A DNA stretch of 64,000 nucleotides from Juglans regia (GCF_001411555.2 NC_049904.1:21093370-21157369), one strand, 5' to 3'. Counted from the first letter of the stretch, positions 47,398-58,720 are shown. Notes: generated from the letters alone by a model not told the origin. A program made the numbers and translations.

Positions 47398-49888
47398 TGT
47401 AACATAAGGGTCGAAATTTAGGGCTTAAAACTAGTATTTTATATTTTTATTTATTTATTTATTTTTCTTTATTATTATTATTACCATTTTAGGAAATATG
47501 TTATCTGATATATTAAAAGTGATTCTTTTCCTATCAAAACCTTTGTATAGTTATCAATTAGTTTCCATATTAGACTAGTTTCCTAGTTTGAACCTACAAC
47601 TCGACTCTTCAAAATCCTCTCAAAATCCTTATCCTCGCAGGAATATTTTTCCAAGTGTAGCCAACTTCAAACCCTAACATATCTACTAAGGACTCATGCC
47701 GCTCCCCTCCCCATCGTCTAGAAACCCCAAGAAAATCCCATGTTTTAAACACACTAAAATACCTAAAGGAATAACACTTTTGCATAAGCCTTAGTCTCTG
47801 CCCAGCCACCACCGACCACCCTAGGATGTCGGAGCGCCACTCATGGTGTCAGAAACTGCCGGCCAACCTAGCCCCGTCGCACCCACTCCCTCAGGTAAGC
47901 CATTGCCATCGCACTCACCCCTCCTCCCTCTCAATGATTAAGTTTTCAATTTCATCTCTCTCTAAACTCTCGCTTTCTCTCTCTCCCTCCCTCTCTTGGT
48001 GTTGCACCACCATAGGGACCTCCCAATTGCACCCACGTCACGATCAGCCACCTTGAATTGCCGTCGCACTCAGTCCTTCTCTTGGTGAGTCCCTCGTTTT
48101 CGCACAACCACCTCTCTGTTGTCCCGCGTGTTTTAGTTTCTGAGGAATCAATTTGGTTCATAGCGGGCCCTTCGGCCCTAAGGCCATACGGCCAAGTCTA
48201 TTCTTAAAACAAGCAAAGTGTTGGGCTTATTTTAAATAGTCTTGTATTTTAAATTGGGCTTACTTTTATTATACTGTTTTAGTAATTTTATTGGACTGGT
48301 TATATTTTCAGAAAAACATTACTCTTCCATGGGCTTTATCTACTAGAATAATTATGAGCCCATAGACGCAAATTTTATAAAAAGTATTTAAGGGATTTTA
48401 AAGTATGTTTTTAGAATTTGCTATGAAGCCTATTATTTTAGTTAAGTTCCATTATACATATTTAATTACTTGGAGTAATTGCGACACGCTTTTCTAGAAA
48501 ATTAGTAACGTCTAGTACCTCATATAGGCAACGCACTACAAGTTGGAAATCAGGAAGCAGAGCTAAGAGATAAATAGTATGATCATATAAATGCATGTGT
48601 ACTGTGAACATTATTGTTATGTATCAAAATATGATGTGCTTATTATTGGTTGAATGTTACTAAAATCATAGGAAAGCCATGAGATGTTCATGTAGTAATT
48701 CAAGTCGAGTATGCCATATAATAAAATAGCCAGATTATGCAAGCCATGTTCACGTAATACTTAGATTATGTATGCCATGTTCATGTAATACTTAGATCGT
48801 GTATGCCATGTTCATGTAGTACTTAGATCAGGTATGCCATGAAATGTCATAAAATGTTCAGATCATGTTATGTTATGTCATGTTATACTATGTCATGTAC
48901 AAGAAAATGTCATGTTATGCTATACCAAGTACAAGAATATGTCATGTTGTGTTATGTCATGAACAAGAATATGCCATGTTAAGAAAGTTCATGAAACCTA
49001 ACGAATTCTCATGCATTAAGAAAGATGAGAAGTTTTAAGACAGTGCCACGGACTCAAGCGTGATTAACCACAAGTAAAGTGAAACACGAACTCAAGCGTG
49101 TTTCACTCTACGTTATTCAGTTAAGTGAAACACGGACTCAAGTGTGTTTCACTCTAAGTGAAACATGAACTCAAGCGTGTTTCACTCCATGTTATTCACT
49201 TAAGTGAAACACGGACTCAATCGTGTTTTACTCCATGTTATGCAAGTTATGTGAAACACGGACTCAAGCGTGTTTCACTCCATGTTAAGACAAAATTATT
49301 ATGCATTCACGTTACATGTTTGACATGATTATGTATGCTTCTGCTCATATTAATGATGAATATATATATATATATATATATGCTATGTGAACTTGTGACG
49401 ATATATGTATATATGTAAAGTTTTTCAGAAAGTTATGTTACGTGTATGATTGTGAATCTGTGATGCTGTATGTATGTTGTTAAGAGTCTTCAGAAATTAA
49501 GTCTATGCTAGGCCAGATTATATTTTACAGTATGATGTGCTACTTACTGAGTATTCGACTCATTTTTGCTTGTCTTCCTATTTACTTCCATGTCTAATTT
49601 TTTACAGATGGTGATTATGATGACGCAGAGTTGGATGGCCAGGAGTAGATCTTGTACAAAGATTTAGGAAGAAATAAGTGATATTTACACAAGAACTATA
49701 ATCCTTTTATGTCATTCGTATGATCAGTTTATGTCCTTCCACTTTATGTTCAATTTTGAAATAATTATGTTCATTTCAATTTTTTATGCTTTTCAATAAA
49801 CGAGGTAATTTAGGATATGAATCTCTTTACCGGGTTTTATGTTATGAATGTTAATAACATCTCTATCCTATGGGAACGGGGTGTTACA
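47398..49888 (+). repeat. Chromovirus 3' LTR, full length
   Basis: 2491 bp, TG...CA. It includes a CT-rich block (47900-48080), degenerate ATGCCATGTTCATGTAATAC repeats (48690-48990) and a palindromic minisatellite (49075-49290). The last 260 bp match the end of the 5' LTR. Confidence 0.9.
49075..49290 (+). repeat. Palindromic minisatellite in the 3' LTR
   Basis: Five units of GTGAAACACG - GACTCAAG - CGTGTTTCAC (28 bp, 10-bp arms) separated by spacers such as TCCATGTTATTCAGTTA. Every unit can form a hairpin. The whole block lies within the segment missing from the 5' LTR. Confidence 0.85.
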
Positions 49889-49896
49889 ATTTGAAT

Positions 49897-50341
49897 TGTG
49901 ATACCCCATATGATATAGATAAGGGTAGGTGGTGTATGAGATCCCACATTGCTTGGGAAAAAGAAGTTATTGCTCTTTATAAGGTTCCAATGGGCTCCAA
50001 TTACATCATTGACTAGTCTTTTTGGAATATAAGCCAAGTGGTTTGGGTCTTCCATTGGGACGTTACAAATGGTATAAGAGCCTAACCCAACTAGAAATGT
50101 AGGATTTGAGCCATGCCACCTACAATGGATAGACTCGTCGAGGACGTCAGGAATTTAAAGGGGGTAGATTGTGATACCCCATATGATATGGATAAGGGTA
50201 GGTGATGTATGAGATCCCACATTGCTTAGGAAAGAGAAGTTCTTGCTCTTTATAAGGTTCCAATGGGGCTCCAATTGCATCATTGACTAATCATTTTGGA
50301 GTATAGGCCATGTAGTTTGGGCCTTCCATTGGGGAGTTACA
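49897..50341 (+). mobile_element. TRIM (terminal-repeat retrotransposon in miniature, 445 bp)
   Basis: Direct terminal repeats 49897-50067 and 50170-50341 (171 and 172 bp), each TGTGATACCCCATATGATAT...GTTACA. A primer site TGGTATAAGAGCC lies at 50070-50082 and a purine tract AAAGGGGGTAGA before the second repeat. The interior is about 100 bp with no coding capacity. The right flank is TGTAA (50342-50346). The left flank is TGAAT, but TGTAA is found on the left of the adjoining chromovirus. Confidence 0.85.
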
Positions 50342-51016
50342 TGTAATCAATCTGTTTGGGTCCGGTTTTGGACAAAATTTAGGACCGAACCGGTATATAC
50401 CGGTTTTACATTTTCAGTAAGCAATTTCGCACTGGTTATCCCCTAAATCAGTACTTTTGGTTTTACTGTTTCCGTCTCAAGTTTTAATATACTATATTAT
50501 ATATTATATAATATATATATATAATAGTATATTATAGTATATAATAGTATATTGATAATATATTGTAGTATAATATATATTATAATTGTATTATAGACTA
50601 TAATGATATATTATAGTATATTATAATATATAATGATATAGTGTTAGTATAACTATTAATATGCACTATATAATATTTGTATAACTATTAATGCAATAGA
50701 CTATAGTGATATAAGATTTTAAAATTTAATATTATATTAATTAGTAATTTATCATATAATACAAAACTATTTTGTATATAATTATATCTTATATATAAAA
50801 ATTATATACAATATAAAAAATTATAATTTATATATATGAGTCGGTCCGGTTCGATGTGATCCAAAATAAGAAAAATCAGAACTGCACTAATGTTGATCAA
50901 TTTTAAGAAAAATAAAATCGGTACAAGACCAAACCAAACTATGTACCGAACCAAACCCACTAGTTCAATCCGGTCTGGTTTGGTTTACCGATTCACCGAT
51001 TTTTTTACACCCCTAA

Positions 51017-51716
51017 GGCTTTGGAATTTTCCCATAAAGATTGGTGTAATTAGGGGTGTAACTGGTCTAATTTAGTCTTGTTTTTGACAAAATTTAGAAC
51101 CGAATCGGTATGTACTGGTTTTGCATTTTCAAAAACCGATTCTGCACCCGTTAACCCCCTAAACCGGTACGTTTGGTTGTACCAGTCCGGTTTTAATATA
51201 TTATATAATATAATATATATAATAGTATATTATAGTATATAATACTATAGTGATATATTATATTATAGACTATAGTCTATAACTATGTATTAAATGCATT
51301 ATATATATATATATAAATTATAATCATCAATTTGCCAAGGAAAATGATAGGGTTACTACCCTCTTACTACTTATTTACTACTTTTTTTATATTTGATTTT
51401 TTTTATAATTTTTTATTTTACTTAATAGTTAAGGAAGTGATAATTAATAAATTTATATATTTTTTTAATTTTTTCTTAATGATTAAGGATGTTAAAAAAA
51501 TACTTAAAATAAAATGATAAAAAAATAAAAACACTACAAGTAGTAGATGGGTAGTAGATAGGTAGTAAGCCTATCACTACCCATTGCCAAACCATCAGAA
51601 TTTTTTTTTAATAATCATTTAAAAAAAAAATTAACCAAACGGTCCAAAGTCCAAACCAATAGGAAACGGCGCCGTTTCCCCTCCAAGGCTCAAGTCTCCA
51701 ATCCAGTTTTGTTTCA
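51017..51716. repeat. Duplicated segment D, copy 1
   Basis: Shares GGCTTTGGAATTTTCCCATA, the GGGTGTAAC/ACCGG element, the AT-palindromic core, AACCATCAGAATTTTTTTTT and GTCCAAAGTCCAAACCAA..AGGAAACG with 56115-56650. It differs chiefly by carrying the family-A MITE at 51339-51583. Confidence 0.85.
51339..51583. mobile_element. MITE family A, copy 2
   Basis: Ends GGAAAATGATAGGGTTACTA at the left and, on the other strand, GGGTAGTGATAGGCTTACTA at the right. TTGCCAA duplicated at 51332-51338 and 51584-51590. Inserted in segment D; the paralogue at 56.5 kb is empty. The size of the duplication (7-8 bp) favours a hAT-like or related origin. Confidence 0.85.
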
Positions 51717-51859
51717 CAATTATTCTACGTACAGTCGCTTGGCGTAAACGGTGGTAATCACTGACGCCACATCAACTAAGAAAAAAAGAAAAATATCAAA
51801 GGAAAGAAAACACCTGCCTTGCGCCAAAAATAGAAAAATTGAAAAACACTAAAACATAG

Positions 51860-52115
51860 CTCCTTGTCTAGCTTTTAGAGTGGGTTTCGTCTAGGTTTCA
51901 TGTGGATTTTCGGTTGATCGTGTTTGTGTTCATCTGGATCTTGAGTGTTCAATTTAGTTCTTCATCTTCCTGCTTCTGATCTAGTTCATTGATACCCACA
52001 TTAATCTGGTTTGTCGTGTTTCTCTAGGACAGTGGGTAGTCATTTTTGTGGGTTTTTTTTGTGTGGGTCTGCTCCTTCTGCAGCTTCATCAGGCATTGGT
52101 AAGATCTATTTATTT
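51860..52115 (+). other. Possible 5' leader with leader intron, unassigned
   Basis: T-rich leader-like DNA with a GGCATTGGTAAGATCT donor-like word near 52095, resembling a plant first exon. No downstream coding exon of known family was found up to 55 kb. A nearby short frame (52202-52429) has no recognisable family and is not called. Confidence 0.3.
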
Positions 52116-52422
52116 TTCCATGGTATATAGGTAACAATAGTTTACATTCAGAAGAAATAGAAATTACCTGAAACAAGCTACAGATGCTCTAGTTCTGAAG
52201 TGTGCATATTCAACTTGGTTTAACCATTAGTGCTACTACACGCGTGATACGTAGTGCTATTGTAGGATGGAGGAAGCTTGTGGAGATTATTCCCCCTCTT
52301 GGACTTTTAGGTAAAATACAATTTGTTGAGATGAAAGCCGAAGTCTCAAATGCTTCCTTGTTGGTTATGGTGAGGGTACATTTAATGGATTCTAAATGTG
52401 GTAAAACAAGACATACCATATA

Positions 52423-52647
52423 TTTCTAGCAAAACTAGACAGCATAACATCGAAGCTAAAGCCGAGTATGTTTTAAAACTAATGCAAACAACCCAGTGAG
52501 TAACAACTTGGAGCAGAGGATCATTCAAACTAATGCAAGCCACCCAGTGAGTAACAAATTTACTGCCAGACTAAAAAGCAAATTTCTAATTGTATGTGTT
52601 GATTTTCTCATCCATAGTGATGTTATGCTGTCCAGTTTTGCTAGAAA
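52423..52647. repeat. 29-bp inverted repeat enclosing 167 bp
   Basis: 52423-52451 (TTTCTAGCAAAACTAGACAG then CATAACATC) pairs with 52619-52647 with one mismatch. There is no obvious target duplication and the interior is not coding. Confidence 0.75.
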
Positions 52648-54096
52648 TTGCTGTGATTTAGAAATTTCTGGAGGGTTATCCCTTTAGCTTTATGATTAGA
52701 CATGGAAGGTGTTTTGTTCTCAAGACATTTAATTGCAACTTTTGATAAATAAGGGTTTTTGCATATGGTTTTTTATCCAAAAGGTACAAAACTGTATGGT
52801 TTTTGCATTTCCTGCATGGATAAGGGTTGGTTGCTTAATTAAAATCTTACACCTAAAAGTCATTAATCTAATGTTTATACCAGAAAGAAGTTAAGGAATG
52901 ATCAGGAACTGGGTATAGAGCTAATTACATCAAATCTAGAAGGATTGAATTGCATGGGATCCTTGAATAGATCTGAGTCAGAGTGTATACAAGTTGCATC
53001 AATGTTCACATGCCATCCTTTCTTTATCTCAAAACCTGCAATAATTCATGCATAATTGATAAGAAGGTGGTTTCATTGAGGCAAAAATTACAACATAGAA
53101 GCTTTTTAAGCAGTTGTTAATTATCTAGCTCGTACTTACTAATTATCATTATTATTTTTATAGGTTGGTGGATCACACCCGATGTAATGATATAGTTGAA
53201 TTTTAATTTCTGCAATTTGTTTTTAAAACTTTTATCTATGTAGATGTTTTTTTTATTTTTATTTTTTTTTGGGGGGGGGTTGGACACCCAATCATGGGCT
53301 CAATATATGGCATGATGCCATAATAAGTATGTGCATAAAAATCGTCTATTAGATATGACTTCTCATTAAATATTCTTATTTTAACTGCAAGAATATTGTT
53401 TGTGGAGGCTCTGCTGCTTAGGACATGTTGAAGCTGCAATGGAAGGTAGCGACACTTTGTGCAAATGCATTTATGTTTAATTGTATAATGTAATTTAGCT
53501 TCATTCCCAAAATGGCCAGAATAGAAGTGGGACATGCAGTTATTCATATGTACTGTTAATCTCTCTTATTATAGTTTGTGCCGTTTGGTACTAAGATAAA
53601 ATGTTAAGAGTCTTGTGGTTTTGTATGTTCAAAACATATAGGTACATTTATTTATGCTGGAGTTAGTCTCCAGGTTTTGTCTCCATTGTTTTTTTCTTGA
53701 ATCAGAACTCCCAGTGGTACTCTTATCCTTTAGTTGGAATACAGGTTTTAAGTAATGAAAATGCCATTTTTTGAGTTTTGGTATTTTAGTTGAATGCTTG
53801 GTGATTGCAATAAGGATAATTGCAGGACACGAGTCCCATTTGAATCTGCAGGTGTGTTTCTATAAAGAAAAATGCTTGGTCTCATTTCAATCTGCAATTG
53901 TCATTTCTATTGTTCATTTTCTCCCACTCCAAATACCAACATTTCAAACCAACAGCCACCATTATAGGTCCACTACCAATGTACCTTTATTGATTTGCAC
54001 TCCCAATACACCTCCATAATCTTAAAAGTTGTAGCTTGAACTAAACCCAAAAACACAAAACACACACAGGCACTTGCATTTTCTCAAACAAATAGA

Positions 54097-54108
54097 GGTT
54101 TATATATA

Positions 54109-54141
<33 letters not shown>
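54097..54141. repeat. (TA)n microsatellite
   Basis: About 20 TA units with one C interruption. Confidence 0.9.
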
Positions 54142-54143
<2 letters not shown>

Positions 54144-55070
54144 CAACTTGCAAATATAGAAAACTATTAAAAATGCTAACCTTGCCTCAATAGATTGAGT
54201 GTCCAATACATGAATTACATTCATTACATGTTAGCTGCTATATAATCTTGGAAATGAGTGTTAGTTACACTGCAAACGTATAACTGAGATAGTTTAGATA
54301 ATACATTAACTGATCTTTAGATAATACATTGCAGATTAGCTACAAACAAACGTCCATGTGAGCTCCTGCCATAAATGTCTTCAAAATCAAGTGAAGGTTT
54401 AATCTTCTACACTTGTACTCAATGTCAGCTTGCCAAGTTTATGCTTTTAAGCACAAGATACCAGTCAACAAGAACTGAATTGTATTAATAAACATCAAGC
54501 TGATTATGAAATACAGAACTGAAACATTATATCAAGTATTCATGCCATTTTTTCTTCCAGCAAAAAAATTGTCATAATTCTTATTATAGATTACATAATA
54601 AGAATTTAATTTCAAATCGATCCATTTAAAACATTAACGAATGAGAGTAATTGCTTTTACTTTTTCCATTTTTGATAATTGATTATAAATAATAATAAAC
54701 AACAACATCCACCTCAATTTGAAGTACATCTAGGAATTTTCTTCATATATATTTTTATAATAGCACTACACATAAACCCATGGGTTTCCAATATCCAAGT
54801 CAAAGAGATATTCTACAACATATTCACCCAGTTCAACACGCCATGAACAGAACAATCTTCAGGAAAAGAACCTCAGATGGTCCCATTTCCATATTCTTAT
54901 GACCTTTATTTCATCAAACATCCCAGCTTGGCCAAGAAGATCTAAATTGTTCCTATTTAATTTGGTGAAATATTAAAATGATGGATCATTAAACTAAGAT
55001 ATTGGCGTAGAAGTTCTAACAACCCAGCTTGGGTACAAACAAATAATAAACCCACAAATGTGATATCACC

Positions 55071-55467
55071 CAGTGTTGTGAATTTCGTACCGTACTGGCC
55101 GGTACGGCCGAAATTTTTCATGCCGGCCGTCTGGCCGGTACAGGTACTATATCTGTTTCGTACCGGCAAAAATACCGGCCATACCGGCCGATATTTCGGC
55201 CTGTATTTTTTTTTTCATTTTTTCAAACTATAAGCTTATTTTTTAACCCTCAATTCAGACTACACTATTTATAATTTATATATATATATATAATTTATTT
55301 ATATATAGACTATTATTTTGGAATATAATTTTTATATATAATTTATTTATATATCGACTATCTCGAAATGTTATCCTGAAACGCTATCCCGTAATGGTAT
55401 CGGTAACAAAATATTTTGTTCCAGTACCTTGACCCGTACGACGTCCGGTACGGTATTCAAAACATTG
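55071..55467. mobile_element. hAT-type MITE family B, copy 1
   Basis: Ends CAGTGTTGTGAATTTCGTAC and, inverted, CAATGTTTTGAATACCGTAC. Exact 8-bp duplication ATATCACC at 55063-55070 and 55468-55475. GC-rich ACCGGCC arms flank an AT-rich centre. CA(G/A)TG ends with 8-bp duplications are the hAT signature. Confidence 0.9.
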
Positions 55468-55749
55468 ATATCACCTGATTAGGGCCTTAGAAACCCATAC
55501 AATGGCCAAGATATCTAGATAAGATCCTTACTTGTCCCTTTAATCCCACTTGACGACCCACATGAAGATCTCCTTGAAGACCCACACAAAGATCTCCTTG
55601 ATATGCATCAATGCATTCATTCAATACATCATCGCAAACAAATAAAGCACTGAAAGTAAGATAACTAAATTGAAAAAGCATTTGGTTTCTTGCATCTTGT
55701 AATCAAGCAAAACAAACAATTTAATGAAAACCAAAAATGAGGGAATAAT

Positions 55750-56110
55750 ATATATTGTAGCCTAAAAAATATGGTAAAATCGAAATTTGAAGAAATGCTT
55801 GACTTCCCTGGGGCGACTGATTACCAGAGTCCTTGATCACCTTCTTCTAGGGTTAATGGTGACCACGAAGGAGGGAGGGAGGCTTCAAGGGAGGGCTTTG
55901 AGGAAGGGAGGCACTTCGAGGGAGGGAAATGGAAACGTAAAGAGGGAGGGAGGGTGGGGGCTTCGGCTTTGAGAGAGGAAATGGAAATGCAGAGAGGGAG
56001 GGAAATGAAAATTGCTCAAAACGGTGCGTTTCTTTATTTTGCCACATCAGCCGCGCTTACACGGTGCTTACACCAGGCGATTGACTACCCACGGTACTAG
56101 ACCGAACCAA
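55750..56110. other. Purine-rich unassigned block
   Basis: GAGGGAGGGAGG-rich DNA (55870-56005) whose complement is a CT-rich leader-like tract. The short frames on both strands are low-complexity. No family recognised. Confidence 0.35.
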
Positions 56111-56114
56111 ACTC

Positions 56115-56650
56115 GGCTTTGGAATTTTCCCATAAAGATTGGTGTAATTAAGGGTGTAACTAGTTCGATTTAGTCCTGTTTTGGATAAAATTTGAGACCG
56201 GACCGGTATGTACTAGTTTTGCATTTTCAAAAACCGATTACGCACCCGTTAACCCCCTAAACCGATACATTTGGTTTTACCGGTCCAATTTTAATATATT
56301 ATATTATATATTATATAATATATATATATATAATAGTATATTATAGTATATGATACTATAGTGATAATATATTGTAGTATATTATAATTATATTATAGAC
56401 TATAGTCTAATATTAATACTATTATATAGTTATACTAATCACTATAACTAAATCACTATAGTCTATAACTATATATTAAATAAACTACAAATATATATAA
56501 ATTATTATCATCAATTTCCCAAACCATCAGAATTTTTTTTTAATGATCATTTAAAAAAAAAAAATAACCAAATGGTCCAAAGTCCAAACCAACAGGAAAC
56601 GACGACGTTTCCCCTCCAAGACTCAAGTCTCCAGTCTAGTTTTGTTTCAA
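56115..56650. repeat. Duplicated segment D, copy 2
   Basis: Same order of landmarks as 51017-51716 but without the MITE, giving an empty site at about 56505-56525 (ATCATCAATTTCCCAAACC). The copies lie about 5 kb apart in the same orientation. Confidence 0.85.
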
Positions 56651-56667
56651 TTTGAATAAGTCTAAAA

Positions 56668-57070
56668 CAATGTTTTGAATACCGTACCGGATGGCGTACC
56701 TGTCAAGACACTGGAACGAAATATTTCGGTACCGGTACCGTTTCGTGTACCGTTTTGGGATAGTCGATATATGAATAAATTATATATATAAATATATATA
56801 ACAATTATATTCTAAAATAATAGTTTATATATGAATAAATTATATATAAATACATACATACATATAAATTATAAATAGTCTAGTCTAAATTGGGGGTCAA
56901 AAAATGAACTTGTAGTTTGAAAAAACGAAAAAAACCGAAACGGCCGGTACCGTCCGGTACGGCCGGTATTTTGGCTGGTACGAAACATATGTAGTACCTG
57001 TACCGGCCGGACGGCCGAAACGAAAAATTTCGGCCGTACCGGCCGGTACGGTACGAAATTAAAAACATTG
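56668..57070. mobile_element. hAT-type MITE family B, copy 2 (inverted)
   Basis: Begins CAATGTTTTGAATACCGTAC and ends AAAACATTG. Exact 8-bp duplication GTCTAAAA at 56660-56667 and 57071-57078. Opposite orientation to the copy at 55071, 1.2 kb away. Confidence 0.9.
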
Positions 57071-57089
57071 GTCTAAAAGCTAAAACAAG

Positions 57090-57330
57090 AACAATTGAAC
57101 AAACGGGAAGGACCAAAGGTGAAACGGCGCCCCTCTCTTCCAGTTGACTCTCTTTCAGTCTTTGCCCTCTCGTCTCTGTCTCTCTGCCTCACTCTGAGTC
57201 TCTGCACCTCCCTTAACGGCCGTCGCACATCTCACCGTTGGCTCCTCTCTCAAGTTCTCGAATCTCAACGCTGCGTTGCCCCTCTCTCAAGTCAGTGTGC
57301 AAAATGAAAACAATCTAGTAATATTACCAA
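57090..57330 (+). other. Possible 5' leader or first exon, unassigned
   Basis: CT-rich TCTCTGTCTCTCTGCCTC tract followed by CTCAAGTCAGTGTGC and then T-rich intron-like DNA, as at a plant gene start. Nothing recognisable follows to 58.1 kb. It lies just after segment D copy 2 and the MITE at 56668. Confidence 0.3.
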
Positions 57331-58149
57331 TTGATTTTTTTTTATTGAAATAATTTAGGGTTGGATTGTGATTGTGTGACGTGTTTGTGTTATTAGGGTT
57401 TTGTCATTGTGTTTGTGAAATTACTTTGAAATAATTTCTATATAGATTAACAACTTGATTTCGTGTATTTGTGTTTGGGTATAGATGAATTTCTGTATTT
57501 GTGTATAAATATATTTTTTTTTAATTTTTTATAGCCAATGTGATTGTGTATGATTTCTGTATAGGATAACAATTTGAAATTACTTTGAAATAATTTCAGT
57601 TGCTGGTTTTCTGGATATTGGCTTCTTACTAGATTTCGTGTATGCTTTGTTTATTTTATCGGAGACGTATATTTTTAACCAGATTTTGGCAATTTATGGG
57701 TTAGATTATTTTGGTTTCTTTTAGCAATATAATGTCAAAGGCTATACAATTTTTCATTGTCTTCGTTTTCTATGATTAACATTTGGACCTGAAAATGCCG
57801 TCTCCTATTGATATCCTTATGTAATTACGAGTTTGTGTTATTAGGATTTTTTGAAATAAACTGTTTATCAATTGTGTTTGCAGACTGCAGTTATATCCTT
57901 TGTTTAAATTGGGCTAAGGGCTAAGGCCTAAGGCCGATTAAGATTTTCATTTGATAAAACTTACCCTCATTGGTTTAGCTATTATATAATTATTGCTGCG
58001 TTTATTAATTTTAGTTTTGTTAGATCATTCAAATGAAATAAAAACACCGATATAATTTGTTGGATTTTTAGATTTGTAATTTAGATTTTTGAAATTTAGA
58101 TTTGTAATTTGATAGACTTTATAGGCTTGTAGAAGATTTTTAATCTAAA

Positions 58150-58720
58150 TCTTACAGAGCGTGTACTACACGAAGTGGACCATCTTACATGTGGAAACAT
58201 GCAGTTTTCAACTAACAAGACTGAGTTAACTCGACTTTAAGGTTGCCGTGCACCACTCTAGGGGCTAGAAAATGTTGATATTCCACGACTCAAAATCAAT
58301 CACAACTTTTAATTAATGGGCATGTCTTTTGCATTAAAAATCAAGGGGAGTAAGTAGTCCCCATGAATTTGACAAAGAGAAATTTTATTTGTAGTCTCTA
58401 AGTGGGGACTGTATGTGCAGACCCTTTATTAAATGAGAAAAAATATAATTTTAGGAGAGATAATTTTATAATTTTAAAAAATTTTAAAGATAAAATTACT
58501 TAGACTTATATTACAGTTCCCAAATAGAGACTGTACCTAACTTTTTAACAAAATAGATGTGACAAAGTTAATGCAGGCTGTCACACAACCTCCATTGACA
58601 TATGATCAACAACCTTATCATGATTTAGTTAAGAATGAGACACACTGGCAGGACGAGAGCAGGATTTGCTTTATAATTTAATGACATGTTTAAAAGATTC
58701 AACTATTTTTTAAACCTCTA
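58150..58720. repeat. Duplicate of the 29700-31010 segment (shorter, MITE-free)
   Basis: Shared landmarks as listed for 29700-31010. This copy has the uninterrupted CAACTTTTAATTAATGGG at 58303-58320 where the other copy carries a family-T MITE, and an extra stretch near 58380-58550. Confidence 0.75.

Larger units (their letters stand above)
33958..49888 (+). mobile_element. Ty3/gypsy chromovirus (Tekay-like) with two nested insertions
   Basis: 5' LTR 33958-35151 and 3' LTR 47398-49888, both beginning TGTAACATA and ending GGGTGTTACA. Primer binding site 35154-35165, gag, zinc knuckle, protease, reverse transcriptase, RNase H, integrase and a C-terminal chromodomain-like end, then a purine tract (47385-47396). 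A 3.2-kb element sits in gag (35671-38885) and a 4.4-kb solo LTR in integrase (41809-46209). Many in-frame stops make it defective. The direct flanks (TGTAA left, ATTTG right) do not match. Confidence 0.9.
33947..51016. repeat. Family C inverted-repeat element, split by nested insertions
   Basis: The left 11 bp (33947-33957, TAGAGGTGTAA) and the right part (50342-51016, ending TTACACCCCTAA) are the two ends of one element. The right part has the ACCGG-type ends and AT-palindromic core of the copies at 51.05 and 56.15 kb. Everything between 33958 and 50341 is later insertion. Confidence 0.6.
52116..55060. other. Unassigned stretch without recognisable gene
   Basis: It contains a 29-bp inverted repeat (52423-52647), a short tandem phrase AACTAATGCAA..CACCCAGTGAGTAACAA (52477-52557), a G9 run near 53271, and a (TA)n run near 54110-54140. 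Intron-like T-rich DNA dominates. No protein domain was recognised. Confidence 0.4.

Noticed and set aside
49075..49290. CRISPR-like array of palindromic repeats
   Set aside because: Repeats with spacers superficially fit, but the spacers are similar to each other, there are no cas genes, and the block is part of a plant LTR.
52202..52429. 75-codon plus-strand frame near a leader-like region
   Set aside because: No family resemblance, no splice support, and an equally long antisense frame.
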